This document shows, in pieces, positions 52,754-61,517 of a DNA stretch of 64,000 bases. The notes beneath the pieces are model-generated. The model was not told the origin of the DNA. It worked only from the letters and a program-made list of their open reading frames with translations, and made no database searches. The position numbers and the translations under genes were made by a program. The stretch is from UBA7477 sp045602925 (lineage in GTDB: Bacteria > Bacillota > Clostridia > Oscillospirales > Ruminococcaceae): NCBI GenBank assembly GCA_045602925.1, contig JAZSCN010000012.1, forward strand, positions 15,340 through 79,339, read 5' to 3'. Positions within the stretch are counted from its first letter, which is position 1, and every line of letters begins with the position of its first letter.

Positions 52754-53560
52754 ATGCCAAAAATATATATTGATATTTTAATAATAGTTAACTTTGCAAT
52801 ATGTTTTGCTTCAATTGATATTGCGTGTTCAGTCCTTAAAATCAAAGCATCAATTAAAAGGCAATTTTTAGGTGCTGCACTTAGTTCTGCTTCATCGGTT
52901 ACAGTGGTAATATCAAATTTGTTTGCTGTAATATTTATAAAGCTTACATTTCTTGTTTTCTCAGCATTAATTGTCTTTAAAACCAAGTCAATTTTCAGAC
53001 TAACAAAATATAGCTTTGTACTTCTATACATAAACCTTGTTATGATTTCTGCAATATATCTACTTTGGTGTTTTAGTAAGAGCAAAAGAATATTCATTAT
53101 AAATTATACTATCTATTTTGATGTTTCATTATTGACACTTTGTTTTTCAATTGTTCTTTCGTATACAGTTATTACACTTGTTGACAGAGTGCTGAATATC
53201 CAAAAGATTAAAAATGAGCTGTATTTTTTAGAGCTAAAAATTCAAAACGAATATTTTAAGCTTCGGTGTCTGGTCGATACTGGCAATCTTCTTTGTGATG
53301 CAATTAACGGTAAGTCGGTTATTGTTTGCAAAAGTATAGTTATGAAAGAAAAATTTATCGTTGATGAAGAGGTTCCATTCGGATTTAGGTTAATTCCTTA
53401 CAAAACAACTGATGGGATGTCTGTAATGTATGCAACAACTCCCAGTGAAGCGATTTTAGTAAGTATGTCTGGTGAACGTAAAAGCCTTGACATCAGTATT
53501 GGTATAGCTGATGATGATTGTGAAGAACTTGCAATAATTAATCCGCGATTAATAGTTTAG
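52754..53560 (+). CDS. spoIIGA: Sigma-E processing peptidase SpoIIGA
   Basis: A 268-residue membrane aspartic protease that matures pro-sigma E at the sporulation septum. Five hydrophobic segments fill the first ~150 residues, and the cytoplasmic protease half has the active-site motif LVDTGNLLCD (Asp of DTGN, residue ~174) and the closing IINPRL. I use ATG 52754 after GGAAGTG; other starts upstream lack a site. sigE follows after 17 bases, as in other spore-formers. Confidence 0.95.
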   Translation: MPKIYIDILIIVNFAICFASIDIACSVLKIKASIKRQFLGAALSSASSVTVVISNLFAVIFIKLTFLVFSALIVFKTKSIFRLTKYSFVLLYINLVMISAIYLLWCFSKSKRIFIINYTIYFDVSLLTLCFSIVLSYTVITLVDRVLNIQKIKNELYFLELKIQNEYFKLRCLVDTGNLLCDAINGKSVIVCKSIVMKEKFIVDEEVPFGFRLIPYKTTDGMSVMYATTPSEAILVSMSGERKSLDISIGIADDDCEELAIINPRLIV

Positions 53561-53577
53561 TGAAAAAGGAGATAACT

Positions 53578-54282
53578 ATGAAACTTTTTGAAATTCTTAT
53601 GCTTAAGATTAAAAGATTGTTTAGCTCAGATTATGAATGCTACTATGTTAATGGCCCAGAATCACTTCCTCCGCCACTTACTAAAGAGGAAGAGCAGAAA
53701 GCTTTTGAACTTCTTTATACTGATGAAAAGAAGGGTAGAGAGCTCCTTATAATTCATAATCTAAGACTTGTTGTGTATATTGCAAAGAAGTTTGAAACTA
53801 CTGGTGTAGGTATCGAAGACCTTATTTCGATTGGCACTATAGGTCTGATTAAAGCAGTAAAAACCTTCTGCCCCGATAAGAACATAAAACTTGCAACCTA
53901 TGCATCGAGATGTATCGAAAATGAAATACTAATGTTTTTAAGAAAATCATCTCAAAAGAGAAAAGAAATATCTATTGATGAACCATTAAATGTTGACTGG
54001 GATGGAAATGAGCTGTTACTGGGTGATGTACTTGGCACTGACGATGACATCGTCATTAGAAACATAGAGAATGAAACTGAGAAAAGCTTGCTTTTAAAGG
54101 AAATTGAGAATTTACCGGAAAGAGAAAAATTGATTATGAAAATGCGTTTCGGACTAAGTGGATACAAAGAGAAAACACAGAAAGAGGTAGCTGATGAGGT
54201 TGGAATTTCTCAGTCATATATTTCAAGACTTGAAAAAAGAATACTAAAGCAGATTAAGTGTAATCTCGAAAAGCTGTGCTAA
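53578..54282 (+). CDS. sigE: RNA polymerase sporulation sigma factor sigma-E
   Basis: A 234-residue sigma-70 family factor for the mother cell. The N-terminal ~27-residue pro-sequence ends near ECYYVNGPESLPPPL, the region cut by SpoIIGA. Region 2 has HNLRLVVYIAKKF and DLISIGTIGLIKAVKTF, region 4 the helix-turn-helix QKEVADEVGISQSYISRLEKR. I use the ATG at 53578, 5 bases after AAAGGAG; the GTG upstream overlaps the spoIIGA stop. sigG, often next in line, is not here. Confidence 0.96.
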   Translation: MKLFEILMLKIKRLFSSDYECYYVNGPESLPPPLTKEEEQKAFELLYTDEKKGRELLIIHNLRLVVYIAKKFETTGVGIEDLISIGTIGLIKAVKTFCPDKNIKLATYASRCIENEILMFLRKSSQKRKEISIDEPLNVDWDGNELLLGDVLGTDDDIVIRNIENETEKSLLLKEIENLPEREKLIMKMRFGLSGYKEKTQKEVADEVGISQSYISRLEKRILKQIKCNLEKLC

Positions 54283-54286
54283 ATAT

Positions 54287-54322
54287 AAAAGAGTTTGAGC
54301 CGTAAAGCCCAAACTCTTTTTA
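54287..54322. terminator. Bidirectional terminator between sigE and DUF1294
   Basis: AAAAGAGTTTG pairs with CAAACTCTTTT, with a GC pair extending the inner stem. Confidence 0.87.
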
Positions 54323-54323
54323 G

Positions 54324-54599
54324 TTACATACAGAATTTGTATACAAGAAATACTGCTAAAGCAAGCTGTAAAACAAGCATCACAGGAACGCCGATAAAGA
54401 ACTGTGGGTGTTTTGTCTTGTGTCTGAACACCTTCATACCTAATAATGCACCGATAGAGCCGCCGAAAAACGCTATTCCTAAAAGTGTAGCCTCAGGAAT
54501 TCTCCATGCACCACGCTTTGCTTTAGCTTTATCTACTCCATACATAATAAATGCTATTAAGTTTATAACCAGTAAAATTCCGATTATTACAAATTTCAT
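54324..54599 (-). CDS. DUF1294 family membrane protein
   Basis: A 91-residue membrane protein of the DUF1294 family. It has an N-terminal helix, the conserved MYGVDKAKAKRGAWRIPE and GGSIGALLGMKVFRHKTKH segments, and a C-terminal helix. Function unknown. GGAGG precedes the ATG. It lies downstream of purL on the same strand but after a terminator. Confidence 0.93.
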   Translation of the reverse strand: MKFVIIGILLVINLIAFIMYGVDKAKAKRGAWRIPEATLLGIAFFGGSIGALLGMKVFRHKTKHPQFFIGVPVMLVLQLALAVFLVYKFCM

Positions 54600-54652
54600 A
54601 TTGCACCTCCAAAGTTGTTAAGTAAATTATAACACAGGAATATTCATTATGC

Positions 54653-54683
54653 AACAAAAAAGGGTATCGAAATTCGATACCCT
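54653..54683 (-). terminator. Terminator of mtaB-purL
   Basis: AGGGTATCGAA and TTCGATACCCT form a perfect stem; on the minus strand it is followed by TTTTTTG. Confidence 0.9.
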
Positions 54684-54692
54684 AAAAAGTTT

Positions 54693-57600
54693 TTATCCAA
54701 AATACTTAACGCCGTTAGCAAAGATGTGCTGGTCCTTGTTGCCAGGAACATTCTTGCATACGTTGTTACCGATACGCTCAGAGTGACCCATCTTACCGAG
54801 AACTCTTCCGTCAGGTGAGGTGATACCTTCGATTGCATCGATTGAAGTGTTAGGATTGCAGTGGATGTCGTATGTTGGGTTTCCTGCAAAGTCAACATAC
54901 TGTGTAGCAATCTGTCCGTTTGCAGCGAGCTGAGCAATTTCCTCAGCAGTTGCAACAAAGCGACCTTCACCATGTGATATTGCAATGCTGTGGATATCAC
55001 CAACGTTTGTATCAGCAAGCCAAGGTGACTTGTTGGATGCAATTCTTGTGTTAACCATCTTGGACTGGTGACGTGCAATTGTGTTGAATGTAAGTGTAGG
55101 TGAGTCGTCACGCATATCTCTGATTTCGCCGTAAGGAACAAGACCAAGTTTGATAAGTGCCTGGAAGCCGTTGCAGATACCGAGCATAAGACCGTCTCTG
55201 TTCTTTAAAAGCTCGTGAATAGCTTCTGTAAGCTTTGGATTCTTAAAGAATGCTGTAATGAACTTACCACTTCCGTCTGGTTCGTCACCACCGGAGAAGC
55301 CACCTGGGAGCATAACAATCTGTGAGTTCTTGATTCTCTTTTCAATTTCGTCAACAGATTCGCTAATCTGCTGTGCTGTGAGATTCTTGATTACGAAGAT
55401 ATCAGCGATAGCACCAGCATTTTCAAATGCTCTTGCTGTATCGTATTCACAGTTTGTACCAGGGAATACAGGGATAAGTACTCTTGGCTTTGCAATCTTG
55501 ATTGCAGATGTCTTTCTCTCCTTAGCTTCAAAGCTGTATGTTGCAGGAGTAATCTTAGGCTGCTTTACCTGTGTTGGATATACAGGCTCGAGCTTTGTAT
55601 GCCAGAGAGCTTCAATTTCAGCAAGGTCAACAGTGTAACCATGAGTGATAACCTTGTATTCTTCGATTGTTTCACCGATAACTCTTTCATCTGTTTCAAC
55701 GCCGTCGCAAAGCTCAATTACGAAGCTACCATAGCAAGCTCTGAACAACTCGGCAGGGGATACGAAATCAGTGAACTTAAATCCGATTCTGTTACCAAAT
55801 GACATCTTAGCAATTGCTTCTGAAATACCGCCGTAAGCAACGCTCCAGCAGGAGAGTACCTTGCCATCCTTGATAAGAGCTTCAACCTTATCGAACACCT
55901 CGAGAACGCTCTTAAATACAGGGAGACCATTTTCGTCGTATTCAGGCTTAATGTAAATAACCTTAGAGCCAGCCTTCTTGAATTCCTGAGAAATGATGTT
56001 ATCAGTCTTTGCAGTAGAAACAGCGAAGGAAACAAGTGTTGGTGGAACGTCGATGTTTTCGAAAGTACCACTCATTGAGTCCTTACCACCGATTGAGCCA
56101 ATGCCGTATTCAAGTTGAGCCTTGAAAGCACCGAGAAGTGCAGAGAGTGGCTTGCCCCAACGTGTAGGATTGTTCTGTGTTCTCTCGAAATATTCCTGGA
56201 ATGTGAGCCAGCAAGTGTTGTGGCTACCACCTGTTGCTACAACCTTAGCAATAGACTCTGTAACAGCAGCGATTGCACCGTGGTATGGGCTCTGTGAAGA
56301 AAGGAATGGATTGAAGCCCCAGCCCATTATAGAAGCTGTCTTAGTTTCTGCTCCAAGAACAGGAATCTTAGCAGCCATAGCCTGTGTTGGTGTATTCTGA
56401 TACTTACCACCGTACGGCATAAGAACTGTACCAGCTCCGATTGTAGAGTCAAATCTTTCTACAAGGCCTTTCTGTGAGCAGATGTTAAGGTTTGAAATCA
56501 TTTCACTCCACATAGCAGCAGAGTCGTTAACATTTTCGTTTGTTATAATTACAGGCTCTTCAACTGTAATTGTAGTGTGCTTGCTTGCACCATTTGAGTT
56601 TAAGAATTCTCTTGTCAGATTTACAATTGTCTTGCCGTTCCACTGCATCTTAAGACGTGGTTCTTCAGTAACAACAGCTACGAGTGTAGCTTCGAGGTTT
56701 TCCTTAGCTGCTTCAAGCATGAACTTTTCAGCATCTTCCTTAGCAACAACGACAGCCATTCTTTCCTGAGACTCAGAAATTGCAAGCTCAGTTCCATCAA
56801 GACCATCGTACTTCTTAGGAACGCGGTTAAGGTCAATCAAAAGACCGTCTGTAAGCTCACCGATAGCAACGGATACACCGCCGGCACCAAAGTCGTTACA
56901 TCTCTTGATAAGTCTTGTAACTTCAGGATTTCTGAAAAGACGCTGGAGCTTTCTTTCGATAGGTGCGTTACCCTTCTGAACTTCAGCACCACAGCTTTCG
57001 AGTGATTCAAGTGTGTGTGACTTCGAGGAACCAGTAGCACCGCCACAACCATCACGGCCGGTCTTACCACCGAGAAGAATTACAACGTCGCTTGGAATAG
57101 GTCTTTCACGACGAACATTAGCTTCAGGAGCAGCACCGATAACAGCACCAATTTCCATTCTCTTTGCAACATATCCAGGGTGATAAATTTCGTTTACATG
57201 ACCGGTTGCAAGACCAATCTGGTTGCCGTATGATGAATATCCGTTTGCAGCACCGATAACAATCTTTTTCTGTGGGAGCTTACCAGGAATTGTATCTTCC
57301 ATTGGGACAAGTGGGTTAGCAGCACCTGTAACTCTCATTGCCTGGTAAACATAAGAACGTCCTGAAAGTGGGTCTCTGATAGCACCGCCAAGACAAGTAG
57401 CAGCGCCACCGAATGGTTCGATTTCAGTAGGGTGGTTGTGAGTTTCGTTCTTGAACATAAGGAGCCAGTCTTCATCTACTCCGTTAACGTCAACCTTAAT
57501 CTTTACAGAACATGCGTTGATTTCTTCACTCTCGTCGAGGTCCTTGAGAAGACCTTCCTTCTTGAGCTTCTTAGCACCGATAACAGCAAGGTCCATAAGA

Positions 57601-58406
57601 GTAATTGGCTTGTCCTTTCTGCCAACATAGAGCTCTCTATGAATATCCATATACTGGTCGTATGTGTCCTTGATATAGTCTGTCTTAATATCAACATCAT
57701 CAATTTCAGTAAGGAAGGTTGTATGACGACAGTGGTCAGACCAGTAGGTGTCAATCATCTTAATTTCAGTAATTGTTGGGTTGCGGTTTTCTGTATTCTT
57801 AAAGTAATCTCTGCAGAATCTGATGTCGTCAAGGTCCATAGCAAGACCGAGCTTCTTCATAAGTGCAGTAAGGTCGTTGTCATCTGAGTAGATAAAGCCG
57901 TCTATAACATCAACTTCAGTAGGAATTTCATACTGAACATCAAGTGTTTCAAAACGGTTAAAGGTAGCTTCTCTGCTTTCAACAGGGTTAATCATATAAG
58001 CCTTGATTGAAGCAAATTCTTCGTCGGAAAGGTTGCCCTTAACGATATAAATTCTGGCAGATTTTACAACCGGCTGTGCTCTACCTGTAAGAAGTGAGAT
58101 ACACTGAGCGCAAGAATCTGCTCTCTGGTCGAACTGGCCGGGGAGATACTCAACAGCAAATACTCTTTCGTCTTCTTCAATTTCAGGAAGATGCTCATAA
58201 GTAACATCTACTGCTGGCTCGGAGAATACGATTGGTGTAGCAAGGTCAAAATCCTCCTTGCTGAGTCCTTCTGCATCATATCTGTTGATGACTCTGAGTG
58301 ACTCTAAAGACTCCAGGCCGAGCGAGGACTTGAGACCACTGATGAGTGATGCCGCTTCTACGGCAAATTCAGGTTTCTTTTCGACGTAAATTCGATAAAC
58401 TGACAT
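54693..58406 (-). CDS. purL: Phosphoribosylformylglycinamidine synthase, single chain
   Basis: A 1237-residue enzyme of purine synthesis that turns FGAR into FGAM using glutamine. This is the long clade-II form of Clostridia. An N-terminal PurS-like part is followed by two synthetase halves, with DTYWSDHCRHTTF, FKNETHNHPTEIEPFGGAATCLGG and GGKTGRDGCGGATGSSKSH, given here by key motifs, and a glutaminase domain with nucleophile Cys in GICNGFQALI near the end and catalytic HGEG. Typical Bacillus has separate PurS, PurQ and PurL. AAGGAG precedes the ATG. It follows mtaB by 19 bases; no other pur gene or purine riboswitch is beside it. Confidence 0.97.
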   Translation of the reverse strand: MSVYRIYVEKKPEFAVEAASLISGLKSSLGLESLESLRVINRYDAEGLSKEDFDLATPIVFSEPAVDVTYEHLPEIEEDERVFAVEYLPGQFDQRADSCAQCISLLTGRAQPVVKSARIYIVKGNLSDEEFASIKAYMINPVESREATFNRFETLDVQYEIPTEVDVIDGFIYSDDNDLTALMKKLGLAMDLDDIRFCRDYFKNTENRNPTITEIKMIDTYWSDHCRHTTFLTEIDDVDIKTDYIKDTYDQYMDIHRELYVGRKDKPITLMDLAVIGAKKLKKEGLLKDLDESEEINACSVKIKVDVNGVDEDWLLMFKNETHNHPTEIEPFGGAATCLGGAIRDPLSGRSYVYQAMRVTGAANPLVPMEDTIPGKLPQKKIVIGAANGYSSYGNQIGLATGHVNEIYHPGYVAKRMEIGAVIGAAPEANVRRERPIPSDVVILLGGKTGRDGCGGATGSSKSHTLESLESCGAEVQKGNAPIERKLQRLFRNPEVTRLIKRCNDFGAGGVSVAIGELTDGLLIDLNRVPKKYDGLDGTELAISESQERMAVVVAKEDAEKFMLEAAKENLEATLVAVVTEEPRLKMQWNGKTIVNLTREFLNSNGASKHTTITVEEPVIITNENVNDSAAMWSEMISNLNICSQKGLVERFDSTIGAGTVLMPYGGKYQNTPTQAMAAKIPVLGAETKTASIMGWGFNPFLSSQSPYHGAIAAVTESIAKVVATGGSHNTCWLTFQEYFERTQNNPTRWGKPLSALLGAFKAQLEYGIGSIGGKDSMSGTFENIDVPPTLVSFAVSTAKTDNIISQEFKKAGSKVIYIKPEYDENGLPVFKSVLEVFDKVEALIKDGKVLSCWSVAYGGISEAIAKMSFGNRIGFKFTDFVSPAELFRACYGSFVIELCDGVETDERVIGETIEEYKVITHGYTVDLAEIEALWHTKLEPVYPTQVKQPKITPATYSFEAKERKTSAIKIAKPRVLIPVFPGTNCEYDTARAFENAGAIADIFVIKNLTAQQISESVDEIEKRIKNSQIVMLPGGFSGGDEPDGSGKFITAFFKNPKLTEAIHELLKNRDGLMLGICNGFQALIKLGLVPYGEIRDMRDDSPTLTFNTIARHQSKMVNTRIASNKSPWLADTNVGDIHSIAISHGEGRFVATAEEIAQLAANGQIATQYVDFAGNPTYDIHCNPNTSIDAIEGITSPDGRVLGKMGHSERIGNNVCKNVPGNKDQHIFANGVKYFG

Positions 58407-58425
58407 ATTGACAACTCCTTAGAAT

Positions 58426-59751
58426 TTAATTAACAATATCATGACAAATTTTGCCTATGCAAAATCCATCATCAGCCTCTTCTATAATAACATAAAAACT
58501 CTTTCTTTTCAAACTATTTTTAATATTTTCTCTTCGAATTTTAATAAGTGTGTAATTTTCACTGTATCCTTGGTGGAAAGTTGTGCAATTTTCTTTTTCG
58601 AACAGCACATTAACTCTTTTTCCAACCATATTTTTTAAAAATTCAGCTCTCGATTTATCACAGACAGCCTTCATTTTTTGAGCACGTTGTTTTTTTATTG
58701 TGCCGTTTATTTGTTCCTTTTTTGAAGCAATTGTGCCTGCTCGTTTTGAGTATGGGAAAATATGAGCATCAGCAAAGCCGATTTTTTCCACAAACTCAAG
58801 TGATTCTTTAAAATCCTCATCGCTTTCCTCGGGGAAACCAACCATTATGTCTGTGGTAATCGAACAGTCAGGAAATGCTTCTCTTAGCTTAAGACAGATA
58901 TTTAAATAATCATCGCTTGTATATTTTCTGTTCATTGCTTTTAACGTTTTATTACAACCGCTCTGAAGCGATAGATGAAATTGTGGACATAGCTTTTTGA
59001 GCTTTGACATTCTTTCAATATCAGAGTCAAGTAACAGTTCTGGTTCTATAGAGCCAAGTCTTACTCTCTCAACTTCTTCAACTGAACACGCAGCTTCAAT
59101 TGCATCAATTAATCGTATGTTTTCACCAAGGTCTTTTCCGTAACAACAAAGATTTATTCCTACAAGAATAACCTCTTTGTGTCCGCTTTTTGCAAGGGAT
59201 TGTACTTCTCTTTTAATTTCGCTAAGAGGCTTGGAACGGTTAAAGCCTCTTGCATAAGGAATAATACAGTAGGTGCAGTATTGCTCACAGCCATCCTGAA
59301 TCTTTATGTATGCTCTGGTTTTGTCACAAAATTCATTGTTTGAAAAAAGATCAAAGCAATCATTTTTTTGATGCTTTGTAATAGAAAAAAATCTTTGCTT
59401 GTTTTTGGAATTCTTTAAAACAGCATCAACCGTATCTTTGATGCTTTTATTACCTACAATAATATCGCAATATCCTTTATCGTACAGGTCCATAGCATCG
59501 TTTGGAAAAGCCTGTGGCAGACATCCTCTCAGTAGTACTGTACAATCAGGATTATCCTTTTTTATGCGATGGATAACTTGTCTGCATTTAAGGTCTGATT
59601 GTGAGGTAACAGTACAACTGTTTACTATGCAAATTTGTGATTCTGTAACTTTCGTTACAGTTTGAAATCCCAGCTTTTCAAGACTTTGCTTTATGTTTTC
59701 GGTCTCGCATTGATTTACTTTACAACCAAGCGTTGAGTAATATACCTTCAA
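58426..59751 (-). CDS. mtaB: tRNA (t6A37) methylthiotransferase MtaB
   Basis: A 441-residue radical-SAM enzyme that changes t6A37 of tRNAs to ms2t6A. The N-terminal cluster cysteines are in TLGCKVNQCE, VNSCTVT and RGCLPQ; the radical-SAM motif is CEQYCTYCIIPYARG. TLGCKVNQ marks the MtaB/YqeV group, unlike SLGCPKN of RimO at 41 kb. I use TTG at 59751, 6 bases after AGGAGAG; upstream frames lack a site. It is in an operon with purL. Confidence 0.95.
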   Translation of the reverse strand: MKVYYSTLGCKVNQCETENIKQSLEKLGFQTVTKVTESQICIVNSCTVTSQSDLKCRQVIHRIKKDNPDCTVLLRGCLPQAFPNDAMDLYDKGYCDIIVGNKSIKDTVDAVLKNSKNKQRFFSITKHQKNDCFDLFSNNEFCDKTRAYIKIQDGCEQYCTYCIIPYARGFNRSKPLSEIKREVQSLAKSGHKEVILVGINLCCYGKDLGENIRLIDAIEAACSVEEVERVRLGSIEPELLLDSDIERMSKLKKLCPQFHLSLQSGCNKTLKAMNRKYTSDDYLNICLKLREAFPDCSITTDIMVGFPEESDEDFKESLEFVEKIGFADAHIFPYSKRAGTIASKKEQINGTIKKQRAQKMKAVCDKSRAEFLKNMVGKRVNVLFEKENCTTFHQGYSENYTLIKIRRENIKNSLKRKSFYVIIEEADDGFCIGKICHDIVN

Positions 59752-59818
59752 AGTTAACTCTCCTAAAATTATTCTGCTTAAATTATACACCATCTTCTCT
59801 CAAAATTCAATTTAATTA

Positions 59819-59847
59819 TTGACTTTTTTTAAGTTTACTGATATATT
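59819..59847 (+). promoter_or_regulatory. Promoter of the HPr-like gene
   Basis: TTGACT and TATATT are separated by 17 bases, 28 bases before the start codon. Confidence 0.7.
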
Positions 59848-59875
59848 ATTTTTAATAAAGATTTTGGAGGTTATT

Positions 59876-60106
59876 ATGATTGTAAAAAGAATTATGCTAA
59901 GCTCAGTAGAGGATATAAATGAGCTCGTGAAGCTTTCATCCGACCAGACATTTGATGTTGTTCTGAAGGCAGGTAAGTGCTCTATAGATGCCAAGTCAAT
60001 GATGGGCGTTTTGAGTCTAGATACATCCGAAACCTTTGACCTGGTTATCGATACAGACAGTGCAGATAGCTACCTAGAAAGCATCAGTCATTTTGTTGTA
60101 AAGTAA
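59876..60106 (+). CDS. HPr-like protein without the phosphorylated histidine
   Basis: A 76-residue protein with the HPr fold of the sugar phosphotransferase system, seen in CSIDAKSMMGVLSLD, which matches the conserved segment after the Ser46 region. The N-terminal GLHARPA motif with the phosphoryl-carrying His15 is absent; the same region reads SVEDINELVKLSS. It therefore cannot be a normal PTS phosphocarrier. It may bind another protein in a regulatory way. GGAGG precedes the ATG. It is alone, between its own promoter and terminator. Confidence 0.85.
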   Translation: MIVKRIMLSSVEDINELVKLSSDQTFDVVLKAGKCSIDAKSMMGVLSLDTSETFDLVIDTDSADSYLESISHFVVK

Positions 60107-60120
60107 ATTAGTTTAAAAAG

Positions 60121-60150
60121 GGACATCGAGTAATTGCTCGGTGTCTTTAT
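60121..60150 (+). terminator. Terminator of the HPr-like gene
   Basis: GACATCGAG pairs with CTCGGTGTC, with one G-U pair, followed by TTTATTGTTT. Confidence 0.75.
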
Positions 60151-60208
60151 TGTTTCGACAGTTTTTTTAAACAAGCTTGTATATATTGAGGTTACGGAGG
60201 TGTTTAAA

Positions 60209-61381
60209 ATGATTTTTTTTAAATTTATAATGTCAACTGTAATTTCTTTAAGCTTGTTTTTTAATCCATTTATTGAGTTTTTTGAAATAAGGCAAGATAT
60301 AATTGATGCATTAACAACTTCGGCATCTGTTCAAAGCAAGAATGCACAGGTTATTATGGAAGCCAATACTATGAAACTTACAAGTGGAATCAATGAGAAT
60401 AAGCAGTTTAATGCCGGCCATTTCACCAAGCTAATGACTTTGCTATTGGTAGCAGAATCTATAGACAAAGGTGAAATTTTACTTAATCAACAGACGACAG
60501 TGTCAAAATATGCAAATTCAATGCAGGGCAGTCAAATCTGGCTTGATATCGGTGAAAAAATAACAATCGAAGAGCTTATTAAAGCAATTACGATTGGAAA
60601 TGCAAATGATGCTTCTGTAGTTCTTGCTGAAGCTGTTTCTAACAATGAGAATACATTTGTAGCTATGATGAACTATAAATCTAAAGAACTCAATATGCAA
60701 AACACAAGATATTATGATTGTAATGGCGTGAGCGGGAAAAATATCACCAGTGCATATGATACTGCATTATTAACTGCCGAGCTTTCAAAATATGAGTGGC
60801 TTTTTAAATATACAACTACTTGGCTCGATAATGTAAGAGAATGTAAGACTGAACTTGTAAATAACAACAGATTGGTGCGAACGTATAATGGGATAATAGG
60901 ATTTAAAGCATTCTATTCAGATGAAAGTCATAATTGTCTTTCTGTAGCAGCCCAAAGAAACGATATGACATTTATTTGCGTTATTATGGGTGAAAAGGAT
61001 AAGGACACTATGTTTTCTGAGGCAAAGGAAATTCTTAATTCATCTTTTGCAAAATATGAGATTTTGAATATAGAGCTTGAAGAAGACGTATTAAAGGATG
61101 TTTCTGTAACTAATGGTGATAAGTTATATTGTAAGGTAACTGCAGATAATGAATCACCGATTCTTATTCCCAAAGGAAAAACAAGTGATTTAAAAATTAT
61201 ATTTGAACGTGTAGAACTTATTCATGCACCGATTAAAAAGGGCACAGTAATAGGGGATATAACTGCAACTTTAGATGGTGAAGTCGTATTTTCTGCTCAA
61301 ATTATAACAGCTGAGAGTGTGCAAAAGTTGACTTTGCTAGAAGTTTATAGAAGATTGTTGTTAGAATTACTAAATATGTAG
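60209..61381 (+). CDS. Peptidase S11 (DD-carboxypeptidase-like) protein with lost catalytic motifs
   Basis: A 390-residue exported protein with the fold of D-alanyl-D-alanine carboxypeptidases (DacA/DacF). A signal peptide spans about residues 1-25; the peptidase-like domain and a C-terminal beta domain follow (~280-370). All three catalytic motifs are changed: SxxK is HFTK at residues 71-74, SxN is NAN at 131-133, and KTG is KAF at 233-235. The frame is intact and the surrounding fold is kept (TKLMTLLLVAESID, NDASVVLAEAV), so this looks like a selected pseudoenzyme rather than a dying gene. It may bind peptidoglycan without cutting it. GGAGG precedes the ATG. Confidence 0.88.
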   Translation: MIFFKFIMSTVISLSLFFNPFIEFFEIRQDIIDALTTSASVQSKNAQVIMEANTMKLTSGINENKQFNAGHFTKLMTLLLVAESIDKGEILLNQQTTVSKYANSMQGSQIWLDIGEKITIEELIKAITIGNANDASVVLAEAVSNNENTFVAMMNYKSKELNMQNTRYYDCNGVSGKNITSAYDTALLTAELSKYEWLFKYTTTWLDNVRECKTELVNNNRLVRTYNGIIGFKAFYSDESHNCLSVAAQRNDMTFICVIMGEKDKDTMFSEAKEILNSSFAKYEILNIELEEDVLKDVSVTNGDKLYCKVTADNESPILIPKGKTSDLKIIFERVELIHAPIKKGTVIGDITATLDGEVVFSAQIITAESVQKLTLLEVYRRLLLELLNM

Positions 61382-61400
61382 AGTGAAGCTTGTTAACAGT

Positions 61401-61420
61401 GCACAAAATGTTGTGTGTTT
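61401..61420 (+). terminator. Weak hairpin after the S11-like gene
   Basis: GCACAA pairs with TTGTGT over a 4-base loop, followed by GTTTTT. The stem has six pairs including one G-U. Confidence 0.4.
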
Positions 61421-61431
61421 TTCAAAACTGC

Positions 61432-61460
61432 TTGAAAAAAGTACGGATATATTGTAAAAT
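61432..61460 (+). promoter_or_regulatory. Promoter of pgi
   Basis: TTGAAA and TAAAAT are separated by 17 bases. Confidence 0.65.
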
Positions 61461-61517
61461 ATAGTATAAGATATTATCTTAAAAATATGGTATTTATTAC
61501 CGAAGGGATTGACTTTT

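Noticed and set aside
54647..55147. A 166-codon minus-strand frame at the purL 3' end
   Set aside because: It lies out of frame inside purL and crosses the terminator; no ribosome site.
54693..58406. A purine riboswitch before purL
   Set aside because: Only 19 bases separate it from mtaB, so there is no space for a leader.
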